NCBI RefSeq assembly: GCF_015291745.1
Contig: NZ_CP030059.1
Coordinates: forward strand, 3,933,501 to 3,997,500
Source: Bradyrhizobium sp. CCBAU 53351
GTDB lineage: Bacteria > Pseudomonadota > Alphaproteobacteria > Rhizobiales > Xanthobacteraceae
Length of the DNA: 64,000 nucleotides
Direction: 5' to 3'
Below, one piece after another: positions 33,601-41,429 of this stretch (position 1 is its first letter; every line of letters starts with the position of its first letter). The notes under the pieces are model-generated. The model searched no databases. It had not been told where the DNA came from and saw only the letters and a program-made list of their open reading frames with translations. The position numbers were made by a program, and so were the translations under genes.

Positions 33601-34953
33601 ATGTCGAAAAGTTCTGCCCAATATTCGCAGTACCCCCAACATCATCCTCACGACCACGGACGGGCCTTCCAACGCCGTGCTGCCGTCGCGGCAGCCGCAG
33701 CGATCCCCCTTCCCGCGACTGACGACGCCTACACCATCGTCCATGCCGGCAAGCAGGTCCGCTTCGGGCCCGTGATGTTCTGGATCGTGGTCGGAACGGT
33801 GGTGCTGCTCGGTCTCTGGTCGGCGGCGACCGCCACCTATTTCGCTTTCCGTGACGACGTCCTGACCCGGCTGATCGCCCGCCAGGCCGAGATGCAATAC
33901 GCCTATGAGGACCGCATCGCCGAGCTGCGCGCCAAGGTCGACCGCACCACCAGCCGGCAGTTGCTCGACCAGGAGCAGTTCGACCAGAAGCTCGACCAGA
34001 TCATGAAGCGCCAGACGGCGCTGGAGTCCCGGGCCACGGCACTCGGGGCCATGCCCGACGTAACAGGTTCGATTCCCCGCGCAGCCCCGCAGCGCGGCGA
34101 GGCGAGCCAGAGCACTCCGAAGCCCTCGCCGATCAGCGACACCGTGATCTTCGTGGCGCCGCCGGACCGTGAGGCACGGCTCGAATCGCGCGCGCCGACT
34201 GTGGCGGCACCTCCGACCCACCAATTCGCCAAGAACCATGGTTTCGACAACGTCCTGGTCCGGCTCACGACCTCGCTCGACCAGGTCGAGCGTCGCCAGA
34301 TGGCGGCGCTCAGCGCCGTCGAGGAAGGCATGGATTCACGCATGCGCCGGATGCGCGGCGTGGTCAGTGATCTCGGCTTGAATCTCGCCAGTCTCGAAGC
34401 CGCCGTGCCGCGCACCGCGATGGGCGGGCCTTTCGTGCCCGTCAAGCTGACCGCCAATGCCGGGCCGTTCGAGAAGCAGCTCTCTCGCATCAACACCACG
34501 CGCGCCGAGATGGACCGCCTCAATCGCACGCTGGCGCTGGTGCCCTACCGCAAGCCCGTCATCGGCGAGGTCGAGTTCACGTCCGGCTTCGGCGTCCGCA
34601 GCGATCCCTTCCTCGGCCGGCCCGCGATGCATACCGGGCTCGACTTCCGCGCCGCCACCGGCGATCCGGTTCGCGTCACCGCCAATGGCAAGGTGGTTTC
34701 CGCCGGCTGGTCCGGCGGTTACGGCCGCATGGTCGAGGTCGATCACGGCAACGGGCTTTCGACCCGCTACGGCCATCTCTCCGAGATCAACGTCAAGGTC
34801 GGCGAGACCGTGAAGATCGGCCAGGTCGTCGGCCTGGTCGGCTCGACCGGTCGCTCCACCGGTCCGCATCTGCATTACGAGACCCGCATCGAGGGTGAAG
34901 CGGTCGATCCGCAGAAATTCCTGCGTGCTGGCGTGCGCCTCAGCGCGGGCTAG
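33601..34953 (+). CDS. M23-family (LytM) murein hydrolase, membrane anchored
   Basis: The ATG at 33601 has GGGAG 5 nt upstream. The 450-residue protein has a cytoplasmic lead, one transmembrane helix (about 57-80, VMFWIVVGTVVLLGLWSAATA), coiled-coil segments (95-145 and around 280-310) and a C-terminal LytM domain (about 325-445). The Zn ligands are in HTGLDFRA and HLHYE, with the HGNGLSTRYGHL block between, so it should be an active endopeptidase on peptidoglycan cross-links rather than an EnvC-like activator. A CtrA-like half-site (TTAACCAT at 33528-33535) lies upstream but is weak evidence. Confidence 0.9.
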   Translation: MSKSSAQYSQYPQHHPHDHGRAFQRRAAVAAAAAIPLPATDDAYTIVHAGKQVRFGPVMFWIVVGTVVLLGLWSAATATYFAFRDDVLTRLIARQAEMQYAYEDRIAELRAKVDRTTSRQLLDQEQFDQKLDQIMKRQTALESRATALGAMPDVTGSIPRAAPQRGEASQSTPKPSPISDTVIFVAPPDREARLESRAPTVAAPPTHQFAKNHGFDNVLVRLTTSLDQVERRQMAALSAVEEGMDSRMRRMRGVVSDLGLNLASLEAAVPRTAMGGPFVPVKLTANAGPFEKQLSRINTTRAEMDRLNRTLALVPYRKPVIGEVEFTSGFGVRSDPFLGRPAMHTGLDFRAATGDPVRVTANGKVVSAGWSGGYGRMVEVDHGNGLSTRYGHLSEINVKVGETVKIGQVVGLVGSTGRSTGPHLHYETRIEGEAVDPQKFLRAGVRLSAG

Positions 34954-34986
34954 GCCCAGCTCCTCTGTTTCGGCCGCGCAGCTGCT

Positions 34987-36168
34987 CTACCGCCGGCCGC
35001 CGCCCATCCCTCCTCCGGGACCGCCGAATCCGCCGCCACCCATTCCACCCCCGGGACCCATCGGCCCGCCGGGTGCGCCCGGGCCCGACGGCCCGCCAGG
35101 TCCCGCCGGTGCGGAGCCGGGGTTGGGACCGGGGCTCGATCCAGGTGGAGATGTCCCCGGTGCGCCGGGCCGACTGCCGCCCGGATGGGGCGTGCTGCGA
35201 TCCGGGTGCATGATCGAGCCACCGGGCGACCGGTTCGGATTGCTGCCCCCGGGTGCAGCTGCCCCGGGTCCCTGACCGATGGCCTGCGCCGAATCTACCT
35301 GGAAGCCGCGGGAACGGTCGAATGCACCATTGACCACCATGCGCGCTTCACCGGCTGCCGGCCCGAAACGCGAGCCGTCGCGGGCCACGAGGCCGGAGCC
35401 AAGCTGGAGGTTCGCGCCGGCGCGCTGCACATAGGCCTCGACCGACAGACGGCTTGCGCCGACGAGATCCGAGAAATCGTCGATCCGCGTGCGCGTCGCC
35501 TGCATCGCGCCCTGGCTCGCGCTGCCTTCGACCTGGACGCGCTGGCCGACCAGCAGCGGATCGACACCGTTCAGTTTCAGCCCGCCAATTCGCAGGCCGT
35601 CGGGTCCGCGTTCGACCAGGCCGGTCACGCGCTCGGTCGCCGCACGCCGCGGCTCGACCAGGCTTGCGACGACCACGCCGTCGGTCCGGCGCAGACCATA
35701 GACGGCCACTTGCGTGCCCGGGCGGAGCTTGCCCTCCTTGTCGCCCGCGACGATTTTCTGGCCGAGCACCGTCAGCTCGTTGCCCTTCACCCGCTCGACC
35801 GGACCTGCAACCTCGCTCGCGATCGTGATGTTGCGCGTGACGAGCGTGCCGTCGGCCTGGCGGACCGCGACCACGCGCGCGAGCTGGCCGATGCGGAGCG
35901 CCTTGGCGCTTGCCGCCTCGCCGTCGATCCGGACCGGCACATCGCTGGCATAAGTGATCCGCTCGCCGTTGACGTAGATGCTGCCGAAGCGCTGGATGAC
36001 GCCCACGATGCCGGTACCGCCGATGCCGTGGTCATCCCCGCGGGTGATCCCGGTGCCGCCGATGCCCTGATCGGTGCCGCGCTTGACCTGCGCATGGGCC
36101 ATCGCGGTGCCGGCGAGCCAAAATCCTGTCAGCAGCAGACGGCGGGAGATCAGCGGCGGCCGGCTCAT
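34987..36168 (-). CDS. DUF5666-domain exported protein with Gly/Pro-rich tail
   Basis: The 393-residue protein opens with a signal peptide that has a twin-arginine flavour (SRRLLLTGFWLAG, cut after AHA), followed by a short repeat of GIGGTGI. Residues about 55-300 hold several small beta-barrel repeats of the DUF5666 type (GERITYASDVPVRIDGE, KLNGVDPLLVGQRVQVEG). The last 90 residues are Gly/Pro/Ser-rich, ending in GGMGGG repeats. The start overlaps the stop of the DUF6502 gene by 4 bp, so both are made together. Function unknown; periplasmic or surface location likely. Confidence 0.85.
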   Translation of the reverse strand: MSRPPLISRRLLLTGFWLAGTAMAHAQVKRGTDQGIGGTGITRGDDHGIGGTGIVGVIQRFGSIYVNGERITYASDVPVRIDGEAASAKALRIGQLARVVAVRQADGTLVTRNITIASEVAGPVERVKGNELTVLGQKIVAGDKEGKLRPGTQVAVYGLRRTDGVVVASLVEPRRAATERVTGLVERGPDGLRIGGLKLNGVDPLLVGQRVQVEGSASQGAMQATRTRIDDFSDLVGASRLSVEAYVQRAGANLQLGSGLVARDGSRFGPAAGEARMVVNGAFDRSRGFQVDSAQAIGQGPGAAAPGGSNPNRSPGGSIMHPDRSTPHPGGSRPGAPGTSPPGSSPGPNPGSAPAGPGGPSGPGAPGGPMGPGGGMGGGGFGGPGGGMGGGRR

Positions 36169-37064
36169 GCATAACCGCCTTCCTTGCCGCTTTCCTTACT
36201 ATTTTCCTTACTGTTTTCCTTGGCCCCGCTCTGCTCGTCGGCGTCCTCACTGTAAATGTAGATGCCGAAATTCCAGCGGGCGTCACCGCCCTTGTCCTTG
36301 GCGAGCGCGCGGTTGGCCTCGCGGTTGGCGGTCTTCAGCGCGTCCATGGCGAGCTCGCGCGAGCGCGCCTCGAGCTTTCGCGCCAGCTTCGGCGAGATGT
36401 TGTTGTAGTGCACCGCGCGTTCGAGGAAGCGCGGCCCATCGGAGACGTTCTGCGCGGCGGCCGCGATGTGGTCGTGCAGATTGCGACCGAGATAGTGCCA
36501 CTTGCTGTCGTCCTCGCCGCTCGGAACAAAGGCCGCCTCGACCAGCTCGATCTCGTCCTCCGCGTTGATGATGACGAGCTTTCGGTCGATCCATTCGTCG
36601 AGCACAGCGCGCGGGCGCACGTCCTTGGTGACGGACGCAACCAGCTGCTCGAACGACGGCGCATCCGCCTCTGCCGTGCGCGGCAACGGCAGCGGCTCGC
36701 CCTTGGCATCGGTGAATTCGGGCGCGGCCAGCCAGCGCGCGATCACCGCGCTGGTCAGCGACACCGCCGCCGGCGCCTCGTGCACGGGCGCACCCGCGCC
36801 GCGCAGCCGCGCCACCTCCTTGCGATGGATGCCGGTGAGCAGGCTGACGCGGCTGTCGGTCTGCTCCTTGCCCTCCAGCGCGAAATCGTGCTCGGCGACG
36901 TTGACGAAAAGCTCGCGAAGCAATTGCGCCAGCGCCGGAAAAGTCATCCCGCTACGGATGCAGAGCCGCACGAGCGGGCGCAGCAGCCGCGCCAATGGCG
37001 CGTGCAGCTTCGCGGCGGCATTCGGCTGCGGAGCCGCTGCTTTGGACCCGGGCTTGGCGTTCAT
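36165..37064 (-). CDS. DUF6502-family protein, candidate DNA-binding regulator
   Basis: The 299-residue cytoplasmic protein begins MNAKPGSKAAAPQPN and is of the DUF6502 type, commonly paired with DUF5666 genes. Residues 35-95 contain FPALAQLLRELFVNVAE and then SRVSLLTGIHRKEVARLRG, which reads as a helix-turn-helix recognition segment. The end repeats KENSKENSKESGKE. Its promoter at 37071-37098 overlaps a perfect palindrome, and the predicted transcript starts at or very near the ATG. I infer an autorepressor; this is a hypothesis, as the family has no described function that I know. Confidence 0.8.
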   Translation of the reverse strand: MNAKPGSKAAAPQPNAAAKLHAPLARLLRPLVRLCIRSGMTFPALAQLLRELFVNVAEHDFALEGKEQTDSRVSLLTGIHRKEVARLRGAGAPVHEAPAAVSLTSAVIARWLAAPEFTDAKGEPLPLPRTAEADAPSFEQLVASVTKDVRPRAVLDEWIDRKLVIINAEDEIELVEAAFVPSGEDDSKWHYLGRNLHDHIAAAAQNVSDGPRFLERAVHYNNISPKLARKLEARSRELAMDALKTANREANRALAKDKGGDARWNFGIYIYSEDADEQSGAKENSKENSKESGKEGGYA

Positions 37065-37070
37065 TTCTGA

Positions 37071-37098
37071 ATTGTATCACGCCTCATGTGGGACACAA
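37071..37098 (-). promoter_or_regulatory. Promoter of the DUF6502-DUF5666 operon
   Basis: Read leftward, TTGTGT (37093-37098) and TACAAT (37071-37076) are 16 bp apart. The -10 ends 6 bp before the ATG (37062-37064), so the mRNA would be leaderless. Operator O1 (37086-37106) covers the -35. Confidence 0.55.
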
Positions 37099-37106
37099 TC
37101 CCACAT
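37086..37106. promoter_or_regulatory. Operator O1, perfect palindrome
   Basis: ATGTGGGA-CACAA-TCCCACAT has perfect 8-bp arms around 5 bp and overlaps the -35 of the leftward promoter, a position expected for repression. Confidence 0.65.
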
Positions 37107-37121
37107 TTTTCGCCTCGGCGA

Positions 37122-37150
37122 TTGACGTGGTAAATTTTCCCACATATACG
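37122..37150 (+). promoter_or_regulatory. Promoter of the glycan operon
   Basis: TTGACG (37122-37127) and TATACG (37145-37150) are separated by the ideal 17 bp and lead to the small gene at 37190 with a leader of about 33 nt. Operator O2 lies across the spacer. Confidence 0.6.
37125..37145. promoter_or_regulatory. Operator O2, imperfect copy of O1
   Basis: ACGTGGTA-AATTT-TCCCACAT matches O1 with the same 5-bp spacer: the right arm is identical and the left arm matches at 6 of 8 positions. Its centre is 39 bp from that of O1, and it spans the rightward promoter spacer up to the -10. Confidence 0.55.
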
Positions 37151-37189
37151 AGACGCCACTGAGGGGCGCGACGTAAAGGGACAACACCC

Positions 37190-37351
37190 ATGGCTGACCG
37201 CTTGGTCCGCATTTCCAGTTCACCGCGTTCCGTGCCGGCTTCCGGCCGGGAGCGCGGCACGATCGACCCGATGCTGCCGGGGCTGCTGCGCGGCGTGATC
37301 TTCATCTCGGTGCTGGCCGCACCGTTCGTCGCAGCCATTCTGGCAGGCTGA
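37190..37351 (+). CDS. Small membrane protein (53 aa) leading the glycan operon
   Basis: An ATG at 37190 with AAAGGG 9 nt upstream opens a 53-codon frame, MADRLVRISSSPRSVP..., with a basic cytoplasmic lead of about 30 residues and one helix (LLRGVIFISVLAAPFVAAIL) ending at the C-terminus. It stops 8 bp before the glycosyltransferase-permease ATG, so the two are translationally coupled. It may anchor or assist the export complex; no family recognised. Confidence 0.65.
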   Translation: MADRLVRISSSPRSVPASGRERGTIDPMLPGLLRGVIFISVLAAPFVAAILAG

Positions 37352-37359
37352 CCGCCATC

Positions 37360-39294
37360 ATGCATCACACTCAAGGAACCTTGCACGACACTCCGCGCCG
37401 CCCGTCGGTGCTGCACATCTTCAAGATCTATTATCCCGACCTGTTCGGCGGCACGCTCACGGTGATCCGCGACATCTGCGCGAACCTGAAGGACGCCTTC
37501 GCCTCCGCCGTGCTGGTCTGCTCGCAAGCGCCCGAAAAACGCCAGATCGTCGTCGACGACGTGCCGGTCGAGCGCGTTCGCTCGTTCGGCAATCTGTTGT
37601 CGCTGCCCGCCGCCCCGACCTATCCCTGGCGTCTCTGGCGGAAGATCGCCGAGCACGATTTGCTCGCGCTCCACGCACCCTTCCCGCTCGCCGATCTGGT
37701 TTTCGCGTTCGGTTTCGGCCGGAAGCGGCCGCTCGTGGTGCACTGGCACGCCGACATCGTCACCCATGCCGGCCTGCGCTGGTTCATCGAACCCCTGATG
37801 CGGCGGACCTTGCGGCGCGCCAAGGCGATCATCGTCTCCGACCACGTGCTGGTCGACAACACGCCGCTGCTCCGCGAATACGAGGACAAATGCCACGTCG
37901 TGCCATTTGGCATCGACATCTCGGGTTACGACTGGCCGAAGATCGAGCCGCATCACGTCAATGATCGCGGCCGGCTGGTGCTCGCGTGCGGCCGGCTCGT
38001 GCCTTACAAGGGCTTCGACGTGCTGATCCGCGCCGCGGCCGCATACAATTTCGAAGTCTGGATCGTTGGCGAAGGCACCGAGCGACCGCGGCTGGTGCAG
38101 CTGATCGAGGAGCTTGGGCTCTCAGAGCGCGTCCGCCTGCTCGGCTCGGTCAAAGATTGCGAGCGCATCAAGCTGATGTGCCTCGCCGACGTCTTCGTGA
38201 TGCCCTCCGTCACCACCGCCGAGACATTCGGCCTTGTCCAGCTGGAGGCCATGGCCGCAGGACGCCCGGTCGTGAACACGGCGCTCGACACCGCGGTGCC
38301 GCGGGTCGCCCGCCACGGCATGGAGGCGATCACCGTGCCGCCCGGCGACGCCGAAAAGCTTGGCGAAGCCATCGACACGCTGATCCGCGACCCCGAACGC
38401 CGCCGGCGCATGGGACTTGCGGCGCGCAACCGCGCCCTCACCCGATACTCGGCCTCGGCTTTCAAGCAGGGCATGGAAACAATCTACCGCGACGCAATTG
38501 CCGCGCCATGCCAGCAGCGTTCGGCGAGCGCCGAGCCGGCCACCGGTTGGCTCGACAGCATCCGGATCGCGGCGACGCTGGCCTGGTCGGACATGCGCCA
38601 TCGCTACGTGCGTTCGCTGCTCGGCCCGTTCTGGATGTCGCTCCAGATGGCGATCGTGGTCGCGGTGCTCGGTTCGGTGATCGGGCAGATGTCGAACGCC
38701 GACGTGCTGTCGCGTCTACCCATGCTCGCGCTCTCGATGACGGCCTGGACCTTTCTCAACAGCGTGGTGCTCGATGCGACCACGGCGCTGCAGAACTCCG
38801 CGAGCCTGATCCGCGACCGCGCGCTGCCACCGGTCATCTTCCTCCTGCAATGCACGTTCCGCCAGGGACTGTTCGCGCTTCATAACGCCTGCGTGCCGCT
38901 GCTGCTGTGGCTCATCCTGTCGCGCCACGACCTCTCCCACGCGCCGGCGGCGCTCCCCGGCCTGCTGCTGTTCGTGGTCTGCACCTTCGCCTTGAGCCTC
39001 GTTCTCGGCGCGATGGCAACGCGCTATCGCGATCTCAAGCCGATCGTCGAATCGACGCTGATGCTGGCATTTCTTGCCTCACCCGTGATCTGGTCGTCGG
39101 ACATGATCAACCATCGCTCGACGGTGATGCGGCTCAATCCGTTGACCCATCTGTTCGCGGTGTGGCGCGAGCCGCTCGTGGGCGGCCACGTCGATCCCGT
39201 CAGCATCGTCTATGTTCTGGTCGCGCTGGCACTGCTGGTCTTTGCGAGCATGCTGACGCTGATCCACCTGCGCAAAGCCGCATTCTGGATCTGA
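37360..39294 (+). CDS. Glycosyltransferase family 4 fused to ABC-2 polysaccharide permease
   Basis: One uninterrupted 644-residue frame holds two proteins. Residues 15-390 are a GT-B glycosyltransferase of family 4, with the nucleotide-sugar-binding GRLVPYKGFDVLI and the EX7E motif in ETFGLVQLEAMAAGRP. Residues 400-644 form a six-helix ABC-2 permease like Wzm/KpsM, with its amphipathic start (DMRHRYVRSLLGPFWMSLQM) and the usual end (NPLTHLFAVWREPLVGG). In most systems these are separate genes. The ATPase follows 3 bp later. The fusion would hold sugar addition at the mouth of the exporter. No frameshift or internal stop was seen. Confidence 0.9.
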   Translation: MHHTQGTLHDTPRRPSVLHIFKIYYPDLFGGTLTVIRDICANLKDAFASAVLVCSQAPEKRQIVVDDVPVERVRSFGNLLSLPAAPTYPWRLWRKIAEHDLLALHAPFPLADLVFAFGFGRKRPLVVHWHADIVTHAGLRWFIEPLMRRTLRRAKAIIVSDHVLVDNTPLLREYEDKCHVVPFGIDISGYDWPKIEPHHVNDRGRLVLACGRLVPYKGFDVLIRAAAAYNFEVWIVGEGTERPRLVQLIEELGLSERVRLLGSVKDCERIKLMCLADVFVMPSVTTAETFGLVQLEAMAAGRPVVNTALDTAVPRVARHGMEAITVPPGDAEKLGEAIDTLIRDPERRRRMGLAARNRALTRYSASAFKQGMETIYRDAIAAPCQQRSASAEPATGWLDSIRIAATLAWSDMRHRYVRSLLGPFWMSLQMAIVVAVLGSVIGQMSNADVLSRLPMLALSMTAWTFLNSVVLDATTALQNSASLIRDRALPPVIFLLQCTFRQGLFALHNACVPLLLWLILSRHDLSHAPAALPGLLLFVVCTFALSLVLGAMATRYRDLKPIVESTLMLAFLASPVIWSSDMINHRSTVMRLNPLTHLFAVWREPLVGGHVDPVSIVYVLVALALLVFASMLTLIHLRKAAFWI

Positions 39295-39297
39295 CGC

Positions 39298-40038
39298 ATG
39301 GTCTCGATCAGCCTGCGCAACGTCTGTCTCGATTATCCGCTCTACGGCGCCTACGACTATTCGCTGAAGCGGCGGCTGCTCGGCCATCTCATCCGCGAGC
39401 CGGGGGAGACGCGGATCATCCGCGCCGTGGATAACGTCTCGATCGAGGCCGAAACCGGCGCCCGCATCGGGCTTGCCGGCCCCAACGGTTCCGGCAAATC
39501 GACACTGTTGCGATTGATCGCCGGCGTTTATCCGCCGAGCAGCGGCAGCATGACGGTTCGGGGCAATGTCGTGCCCCTGCTCGGCCTCAACGCCGGCGTC
39601 AATCTCGACTTCGTCGCCGAGGACAACATCGCCCTGCTGCTGCGGATCAGCGGCCGCAAGCCGACCCGCGCGATGATCGACGAGATCTGGGCCTTCACCG
39701 AGCTCGAGACGCGCATGCAGCGACTGCCGCTGCGGATGTTCTCCTCGGGCATGCTGATGCGGGTGCTGTTTGCGACCGCCACCGCGTTTCCGGCCGACAT
39801 CCTCCTGCTCGACGAATGGCTCAGCGTGGTCGACGAGCATTTTGCGGAGAAGGCCCAGGAGCGGCTCCTGAACCTCGTGTCGCAGGCGGCGATCGTGATC
39901 ATCGCCTCCCACGATCAGCCGCTGCTGCGTCGGACCTGCACCCGCATCGTCAACCTCGATCACGGCCACGTCGCCTCGACCGTCACGGTCGCCCCGCCGG
40001 CCACCCACGCCCTCGATCTCCACGAGAAACGCGCATGA
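39298..40038 (+). CDS. ABC transporter ATPase for polysaccharide export (Wzt/KpsT-like)
   Basis: The 246-residue ATPase has Walker A (GPNGSGKST), an SSGM-type signature typical of polysaccharide exporters (RMFSSGMLMRVLFATA) and Walker B (ILLLDEWLSVVDEHF). It is short, so it lacks the C-terminal carbohydrate-binding domain of Wzt proteins and resembles KpsT or the O-antigen RfbE type. It pairs with the permease half of the preceding gene. Its stop overlaps the next start by 4 bp. Confidence 0.93.
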   Translation: MVSISLRNVCLDYPLYGAYDYSLKRRLLGHLIREPGETRIIRAVDNVSIEAETGARIGLAGPNGSGKSTLLRLIAGVYPPSSGSMTVRGNVVPLLGLNAGVNLDFVAEDNIALLLRISGRKPTRAMIDEIWAFTELETRMQRLPLRMFSSGMLMRVLFATATAFPADILLLDEWLSVVDEHFAEKAQERLLNLVSQAAIVIIASHDQPLLRRTCTRIVNLDHGHVASTVTVAPPATHALDLHEKRA

Positions 40039-41429
40039 AGCAGAACATCCTCGTCATATCCGAAGCGCTGGGCGAGCCCAACCACAAGCGCGGCATCTTC
40101 CACTTCACCCGCGAGCTGATGCGCTCGCTCGCGGCAGAGGGGCACGAGCTGACGCTGCTGGTGGAGACCACGCGGCGCTATCGCAAGCTGCAGCGGCGCG
40201 AGCGGCGCACCAAGCTGTTTCCGGCACAGGCGCGCAACATCGAGCTGCTGGCCCTCTATCGCTTCCTCGACGAGGTCAACATGGCCGAGCCGGTCGTGCG
40301 TGGCGGCCTGCGCCGCACGCTCGACTGGGTCCGCCACAAGGCCACCATGTCCGTGTCGTGGGACTACATCGTCTGTTTCCTGCGCGCGATCGGCCTGCGG
40401 GCCTTGCGCGCCCGGCTGATCGAGAACAGGACCGCGGCGCTCGAATACGTCCCGCCCGACCTGCGCCATCTCGAGCTGTTCCGCGAGTTTCAGCTCGAGC
40501 CCGGCTTCTACAGCTACCAGGACTCCTCGGCCTTCTTCCTGCTGCCGCCGCCGCGGGTTGATGCCCGCGGCTACGACGTCATCGTCGTGGATACCCCGAC
40601 CCGGGTCGCGATCACGCGCAGGTCCGGCGCCAAGGTGATCTGCGTCGTGCATGATCTGTTGCCGCTCACCGACCTCAAGCTCAGCGATATCGCAACGCGG
40701 CTGTTCCTGTCGCGGCTCCTGACGAGCCTGCGCCAGGCCGACGAGCTCGCCTTCGTTTCAAACTACAGCATGATGCGGTTCAGGGAGCTGCTGCCGCAAT
40801 TTGCGCACCTGCCGGCGCGGGTCGTGTATCCCCGCACCCGGTTCGACGCCCCGGATGTCCTGCACCTTCCAGCCCCGTCGGGCCGTCCGGGGCGGCCGAG
40901 CTTCGTCGTCATCGTCTCGAACGAGCCGCGCAAGAACGTCGCCACCGTCGTTCGCGCCTTCCGTGGCGTGCCCCAGGCCGATCTCGTCGTGATCGGCTAT
41001 GCTGGCGAGATCGGCCGGATGCGCAATCCGCCGCAAAATGTCCGCTTCGCCGGCTATGTCGACGAGCACGAAAAGGCCGCCCTGATCGCCGAGGCACACG
41101 GTCTGATCATGCCGAGTTTCGCCGAGGGGTTCGGCGTGCCGATCATCGAGGCGCTGGCCGCGAACACGCCGGTGCTGTGCTCCGACATCGCCGTGTTTCG
41201 CGAGGTCGCGGGCGAGCTCGCCGACTATTTCGACCCGTTCTCGACCGACTCGATCGCCGCCTCCGTCACCCGCGTGCTGACCCGGCAGGAGGAGTGCCGC
41301 GGCAGGATCCGAGCGCGACGGCACGAGCTCGCCGAGCGCTTCGGCTACGAGACCCAGGCCCGCGATTTCCTCGGGCATCATGCGCCCGCGGCAAGCCTTG
41401 TCGGCGCGCAACTCGCTTCATACGGATGA
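40035..41429 (+). CDS. Glycosyltransferase, GT-B family 4
   Basis: The 464-residue product is in the same operon. The N-terminal half begins MKQNILVISEALGEPNHKRG, and the C-terminal half has the donor-binding NEPRKNVATVVRAF and the EX7E motif in AEGFGVPIIEALAANTPVL. It is a second sugar transferase for the exported glycan. Sugar specificity cannot be told. Its start and stop each overlap a neighbouring gene by 4 bp. Confidence 0.9.
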   Translation: MKQNILVISEALGEPNHKRGIFHFTRELMRSLAAEGHELTLLVETTRRYRKLQRRERRTKLFPAQARNIELLALYRFLDEVNMAEPVVRGGLRRTLDWVRHKATMSVSWDYIVCFLRAIGLRALRARLIENRTAALEYVPPDLRHLELFREFQLEPGFYSYQDSSAFFLLPPPRVDARGYDVIVVDTPTRVAITRRSGAKVICVVHDLLPLTDLKLSDIATRLFLSRLLTSLRQADELAFVSNYSMMRFRELLPQFAHLPARVVYPRTRFDAPDVLHLPAPSGRPGRPSFVVIVSNEPRKNVATVVRAFRGVPQADLVVIGYAGEIGRMRNPPQNVRFAGYVDEHEKAALIAEAHGLIMPSFAEGFGVPIIEALAANTPVLCSDIAVFREVAGELADYFDPFSTDSIAASVTRVLTRQEECRGRIRARRHELAERFGYETQARDFLGHHAPAASLVGAQLASYG

